From positions 1 to 10,426 of the forward strand of contig JAKAGJ010000022.1 in the NCBI GenBank assembly GCA_021815655.1: a stretch of DNA of 10,426 nucleotides, in the 5' to 3' direction. The first letter of the stretch is position 1, and every line of letters begins with the position of its first letter. Below, piece by piece: positions 7,569 to 10,426 of the stretch. Origin of the DNA: Deltaproteobacteria bacterium (GTDB lineage Bacteria > Desulfobacterota > Desulfarculia > Desulfarculales > Desulfarculaceae). The notes beneath the pieces are model-generated. The model was not told the DNA's origin. It did no database searches and saw nothing but the letters and a program-made list of their open reading frames with translations. The translations under genes were made by a program, and so were the position numbers.

Positions 7569-8732
7569 CTAGACCGCCCTCCCCACCGCCGGCTGGGCCA
7601 GGAGCCCGCGGGCGATGACCAGGCGCTGTATCTCGCTGGTGCCTTCATATATCTCGGTGACCTTGGCGTCGCGGTACAGGCGTTCCACCTCGTACTCCTT
7701 GCTGTAACCGCAGCCGCCGTGAATCTGCACCGCCAGGTTGGTCACCTCCCGCGCCACCCGCGAGCAAAACAGCTTGGCCATGGCCGCCTGGGTGCCGAAG
7801 GCCTGACCGGAGTCCTTCAAGGCGCAGGCGCGGTAAAGCAGGAGGCGCCCGGCCTCCACCTCGGTGGCCATGTCGGCCAGGTAGTTTTGGATGGTCTGGA
7901 AGGAGGCGATGGCCCGGCCGAACTGCTGGCGCTCCTTGGCGTAGCGCAGACCAGCCTCCAGGGCGGCCTGGGCGATGCCCAGGGCCTGGGCGGCGATGCC
8001 CAGGCGGCCGGTGTCCAGGGCCGTGAGCCCGATTTTGAGGCCAAAGCCCGGGCGCCCCAGGAGGTTGGCCGCCGGCACCCGGCAGTCTTCCAGAAAGATG
8101 GAGGAGACCGGATTGCAGCGCATGCCGGCCAGCTCCTCGATCTCGCCCACCAGAAAACCCGGCCGCTCCTTCTCCACCATCAGCACGCTGGCCGCCGCCT
8201 GCTTGGCCCCGGGGTCGGTGACCACGAACATGAGCGCCAGGCCGCAGACCCCGCCGTTGGTGACGAATATCTTGGTGCCACTTACCACGTAGTCGCCGCC
8301 CTGGCGCACGGCCATGGTTTCCACGCCCGAGGCGTCGGAGCCGGCGTTGGCCTCGGTCAGGCAGAAGGCTCCGATACGCCGGCCCGCGATCAAATCCGGG
8401 GCCAGGCGCTGGATCTGCTCGGGCGAGCCGAAGCGCAAGAGCGGGTACAAGGCCACGCTGTTGTGCACCGACACGCACAGCCCCACCCCGGCCGAGACGC
8501 GCGACAGCTCCTCGATGACGATGGCGTAGCTGATGGTGTCCAGGCCGGCGCCGCCCAGCTCGGGCGGGGCCTGGATGCCGAAGTACTGCAAGGGGCGCAT
8601 GGCCTCCACCACCTCCCAGGGGAAGCGGGCCTGGTGGTCGATCTCGGCGGCGATGGGCCCCAGGACGCCCTCGGCGAACTCGCGCACCGACTTGCGCAGC
8701 ACCTTGTGCTTGAGACAGGGATTGAGTTCCAC
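7569..8732 (-). CDS. Acyl-CoA dehydrogenase (short-chain/butyryl-CoA type)
   Basis: FAD enzyme that oxidises acyl-CoA to trans-2-enoyl-CoA in beta-oxidation and passes electrons to ETF. At 387 residues it has the usual length. Domains in order: N-terminal helical (1-about 118); beta domain with signature CLTEANAGSD (124-133) and KIFVTNG (154-160); and C-terminal helices with TGRLGIAAQALGIAQ (241-255), RQQFGRAIASFQTIQ (268-282), QIHGGCGY (336-343) and the catalytic base Glu363 in IYEGTSEIQ (361-369). Glu363 at this position is typical of short- and medium-chain enzymes (Bcd/Acads type) rather than isovaleryl-CoA or long-chain dehydrogenases. The exact chain length is not determined. The start is GTG at 8732, supported by GGAGG 6 bases upstream; no ATG fits. 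It is the first gene of the acd-etfB-etfA-yaiI unit. The leader, about 90 bases, contains a hairpin and a promoter with palindromes. Confidence 0.93.
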   Translation of the reverse strand: MELNPCLKHKVLRKSVREFAEGVLGPIAAEIDHQARFPWEVVEAMRPLQYFGIQAPPELGGAGLDTISYAIVIEELSRVSAGVGLCVSVHNSVALYPLLRFGSPEQIQRLAPDLIAGRRIGAFCLTEANAGSDASGVETMAVRQGGDYVVSGTKIFVTNGGVCGLALMFVVTDPGAKQAAASVLMVEKERPGFLVGEIEELAGMRCNPVSSIFLEDCRVPAANLLGRPGFGLKIGLTALDTGRLGIAAQALGIAQAALEAGLRYAKERQQFGRAIASFQTIQNYLADMATEVEAGRLLLYRACALKDSGQAFGTQAAMAKLFCSRVAREVTNLAVQIHGGCGYSKEYEVERLYRDAKVTEIYEGTSEIQRLVIARGLLAQPAVGRAV

Positions 8733-8738
8733 CCGACA

Positions 8739-8743
8739 CCTCC
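8739..8743 (-). promoter_or_regulatory. Ribosome binding site for the GTG start of acyl-CoA dehydrogenase
   Basis: GGAGG on the - strand ends 6 bases before the GTG at 8732. It decides in favour of this non-ATG start. Confidence 0.75.
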
Positions 8744-8767
8744 GGCTGGGCTGGCCGGGCGCGGGCG

Positions 8768-8785
8768 GCGCGGAAAGGTCCGCGC
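8768..8785 (-). other. Hairpin in the 5' leader of the acd operon
   Basis: A perfect 7-bp stem (on the - strand GCGCGGA and TCCGCGC) closes a CCTT tetraloop and lies 24 bases upstream of the acd ribosome binding site. There is no U-tract after it, so it is not a terminator. It may stabilise the mRNA or be incidental in GC-rich DNA. Confidence 0.4.
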
Positions 8786-8813
8786 GCGATGGGCGGCCAC
8801 GCCCGGCGGCCGT

Positions 8814-8826
8814 GGCTGACTCAGCC
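8814..8826. promoter_or_regulatory. Palindromic candidate operator at the acd transcription start
   Basis: GGCTGACTCAGCC is a perfect 6-1-6 palindrome centred on 8820. It starts 2 bases downstream of the TATAAT box (8829-8834 on -), so it covers the expected transcription start near 8822. A repressor bound here would block the acd-etfBA-yaiI promoter. FadR- or TetR-type regulators of fatty-acid genes use sites of this general shape, but no regulator gene is in the window and the identity of any binder is unknown. Confidence 0.45.
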
Positions 8827-8828
8827 GG

Positions 8829-8857
8829 ATTATACTTCCTGGGGGGGCCGATGCCCA
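8829..8857 (-). promoter_or_regulatory. Sigma-70-type promoter of the acd-etfBA-yaiI operon
   Basis: On the - strand a perfect TATAAT (8834 to 8829) is preceded, after a 17-base spacer, by TGGGCA (8857 to 8852), a 4-of-6 match to TTGACA. This AT-rich patch stands out in very GC-rich surroundings and sits about 97 bases upstream of the acd GTG start, downstream of the terminator of the preceding ligase gene. Promoter activity is inferred from position and match. Confidence 0.6.
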
Positions 8858-8887
8858 GGGGTGAGGCGGGGTGCCCCCGCTGGGCAT
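8851..8887. repeat. Inverted repeat overlapping the -35 region of the acd promoter
   Basis: ATGCCCAG (8851-8858) and its exact complement CTGGGCAT (8880-8887) flank a 21-base GC-rich centre. The left arm covers the whole -35 hexamer. It may be a two-armed protein-binding site or a cruciform/hairpin; the arm length of 8 makes pure chance possible but not likely. Confidence 0.4.
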
Positions 8888-8949
8888 GACGGGTCGAGAG
8901 GCGCCGCGGCTATGGCCCGTGGCGGGGCTAACGTGGCCTCTTGCCTCCG

Positions 8950-8978
8950 AAAAAAACGGGCGGGGATTATCCCCGCCC
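8950..8978 (-). terminator. Rho-independent terminator of the acyl-CoA ligase gene
   Basis: Read on the - strand, a perfect 8-bp stem (GGGCGGGG and CCCCGCCC) with loop ATAAT is followed by G and seven T. It lies 70 bases after the ligase stop and ends that transcript before the acd promoter. The rest of the 315-base gap (8733-9047) holds only the acd promoter, its palindromes and the leader hairpin. Confidence 0.93.
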
Positions 8979-9047
8979 ATCGAGCGCCGGCGTTCGCCAC
9001 TTCCAAAACGGCAACCGACCCATATCAGCCCAGCCCGGGGCGCCGGG

Positions 9048-10426
9048 TTAGATCTTGCGTTCGCGGTCCTCCCAGTACTGGTCGCGCACCTTGCGCCTGA
9101 GGAGCTTGCCCGAGGCGCTCTTGGGCAGCTCTTGCCACATCTCCACGGTCTTGGGCTTCTTGTAGCCGGCCAGGTGCTGGCCGCAGAAGTCGATGATTTC
9201 CTTGGCCGTGGCCCCCTGGCCCTGCTTGAGCACCACCACGGCGCGCACCGCCTCGCCCCAGTAGTCGTCGGGCACGCCCACCACCGTGGCCTCCAGCACC
9301 GCCGGGTGCTGGTAGAGCACCTCCTCCACCTCCCGGGGGTAGATGTTCTTGCCGCCGCTGATGATGAGGTCGTTCTTGCGGTCCACGATGAAGACGTAGC
9401 CTTGCGCGTCCAAATAGCCCATGTCGCCCGTGTACAGCCAGCCGGCGCGCACGCGCTCGGCGGTGGCCTCGGGCATCTGCCAGTAGCCCTTCATCATGGC
9501 CTGGCCCTTGACGATGATCTCGCCCACCTGCCCCTGGGCCACGTCCTGGCCCTGGGGGTCCACCACGCGCACCATGTAGTCCAGCACCGGCCGCCCGGCC
9601 GAGGCCAGACGCCCCACCTTTTCCGGCGAGCCCTCCACCACGTGATCCTCGGGCAACAGGATGGTGGTCAAGGGCCCGGTTTCGGTGGCGCCGTACTGTT
9701 GGCAGAAGCCGCAGCCAAAGCGGCCGAAGGTCTTCATGGATTTTTTCAAAAGCTCCACGGGCATGGGAGCGCCCACGTAGAAGATGCGCCTGAGGGCGCT
9801 TAAGTCCACGTTCTCCATCTCCGGGCTGTGCACCATGGCGTTAATCATGGTGGGCACCAACAGGCAGCAGGTGATGCGCTGATCTTGCAACATGCGCAGC
9901 ACCCCGGCGGGGTCGAAGTGGCTGGGGAAGATCACCGTGGTGTTGGGCACGAAAAAGCAACGCCCGATGTTGTCCTCGAAGGAGACATGGTACATGGGCG
10001 TGACCACCAGCACCCGTTCGCCGTAACCGATCTTGTTCTCGATCACCCCGGTTATGGAGGTGGTGACCAGATGATCGTGGGTGCGCATGGCCCCCTTGGG
10101 ATTGCCCGTGGTGCCCGAGGTGAAGTAGATGCTCATCACGTCCTGGGGCAGGACCTCCACCGCGGGCTCTTGGTCGGAGGCGTCCGCCAGGAGCTTTTCG
10201 TAATCAGCCGCGGCCTCCCACTGGGGCTGGCCCAGGCCGATGTATTGCTCCACCGAGGAGAGCCCGCCGGCCATGCCGCGAACCTTGCCCTCATACTGGG
10301 GACCGTACAGCATAAAGCGCGGGCCGGAATAGTTTATCAAGTCCGTCAGCTCGCGTTCGGTGAGCATATTGTTGTAGGGGCAGATGATGCCGCCGGTCTT
10401 GGCGGCGGCGAAATACAGAGATCGGA
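9048..10426 (-). CDS. Long/medium-chain acyl-CoA ligase, AMP-forming (N-terminus outside window)
   Basis: FadD-like member of the adenylate-forming family: it activates a carboxylic acid to acyl-CoA with ATP, feeding beta-oxidation. 458 residues are visible. The frame continues upstream of the Met at 10367 through SLYFAAAKTGGIICPYNN to the window edge. This is the usual family segment, so the true start lies outside and perhaps 50-90 residues are missing. Counting from the first whole codon: P-loop YFTSGTTGNPKG (100-111); PMYHVSFEDN (143-152); A5 motif YGATETGP (244-251); YTGDMGYLD (331-339); hinge DRKNDLIISGGKNIYP (348-363); and the C-terminal catalytic Lys440 in PKSASGKLLRR. All core motifs are intact, so the enzyme should be active. 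The substrate is not fixed by the sequence; fatty acid is most likely, an aromatic acid is possible. It ends with its own terminator upstream of the acd promoter. Confidence 0.9.
   Translation of the reverse strand, partial: RSLYFAAAKTGGIICPYNNMLTERELTDLINYSGPRFMLYGPQYEGKVRGMAGGLSSVEQYIGLGQPQWEAAADYEKLLADASDQEPAVEVLPQDVMSIYFTSGTTGNPKGAMRTHDHLVTTSITGVIENKIGYGERVLVVTPMYHVSFEDNIGRCFFVPNTTVIFPSHFDPAGVLRMLQDQRITCCLLVPTMINAMVHSPEMENVDLSALRRIFYVGAPMPVELLKKSMKTFGRFGCGFCQQYGATETGPLTTILLPEDHVVEGSPEKVGRLASAGRPVLDYMVRVVDPQGQDVAQGQVGEIIVKGQAMMKGYWQMPEATAERVRAGWLYTGDMGYLDAQGYVFIVDRKNDLIISGGKNIYPREVEEVLYQHPAVLEATVVGVPDDYWGEAVRAVVVLKQGQGATAKEIIDFCGQHLAGYKKPKTVEMWQELPKSASGKLLRRKVRDQYWEDRERKI

Noticed and set aside
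9034..9047. Small GC hairpin just after the ligase stop
   Set aside because: Only a 5-bp stem without a T-tract; the real terminator is the 8-bp stem with seven T at 8950-8978.
8871..9803. 310-codon + strand frame over the acd-ligase gap and the ligase gene
   Set aside because: It overlaps the terminator and the well-supported ligase in antisense; its His/Leu/Ala-rich product is a shadow.

Overview
This is GC-rich DNA (about two thirds G+C by eye) carrying ordinary bacterial carbon metabolism. The gene set is an LDH-like malate dehydrogenase beside a propionyl-CoA synthetase, an acyl-CoA dehydrogenase with its electron-transferring flavoprotein, and a second acyl-CoA ligase. It suggests a bacterium that oxidises short-chain and longer fatty acids, such as a Desulfobacterota (former Deltaproteobacteria) sulfate reducer or syntroph. 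That assignment is inferred from gene content and base composition; the window has no rRNA or other marker gene. I see no tRNA, CRISPR array, insertion sequence, phage gene or attachment site.

Layout: (1) 1-282, the 3' end of mdh on the + strand. (2) 283-552, a gene-free leader with inverted repeats and a strong GC hairpin. (3) 553-2454, prpE on +, closed by a textbook terminator at 2476-2513. (4) 2610-5261 on +, a large polytopic membrane protein with a periplasmic PA14-like domain; it looks like a GT-C type glycosyltransferase and stands alone. (5) 8732 down to 5281 on -, a tight four-gene unit: acyl-CoA dehydrogenase, etfB, etfA and a YaiI/YqxD-family gene, with gaps or overlaps of 2 to 8 bases. 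It converges on the membrane-protein gene with only 19 bases between the stop codons. (6) 8733-9047, an intergenic region with the terminator of the upstream ligase gene, a good sigma-70-like promoter for the acd operon, and two inverted repeats on that promoter. (7) 9048-10426 on -, a long/medium-chain acyl-CoA ligase cut off at the window edge.

How the genes fit together: PrpE and the second ligase activate carboxylic acids to CoA thioesters. The acyl-CoA dehydrogenase makes the alpha,beta-double bond and passes electrons to EtfAB. Malate dehydrogenase would serve the oxidative arm of the methylmalonyl-CoA route or the TCA cycle. The membrane protein (cell-envelope glycosylation) and the YaiI-like protein do not fit this theme.

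I found no convincing new multi-gene system. The items most worth a second look are the palindromes on the acd promoter, the PA14-plus-membrane-core protein, the alternative inverted repeats in the prpE leader, sequence deviations in EtfA, and the YaiI-family gene coupled to etfA.
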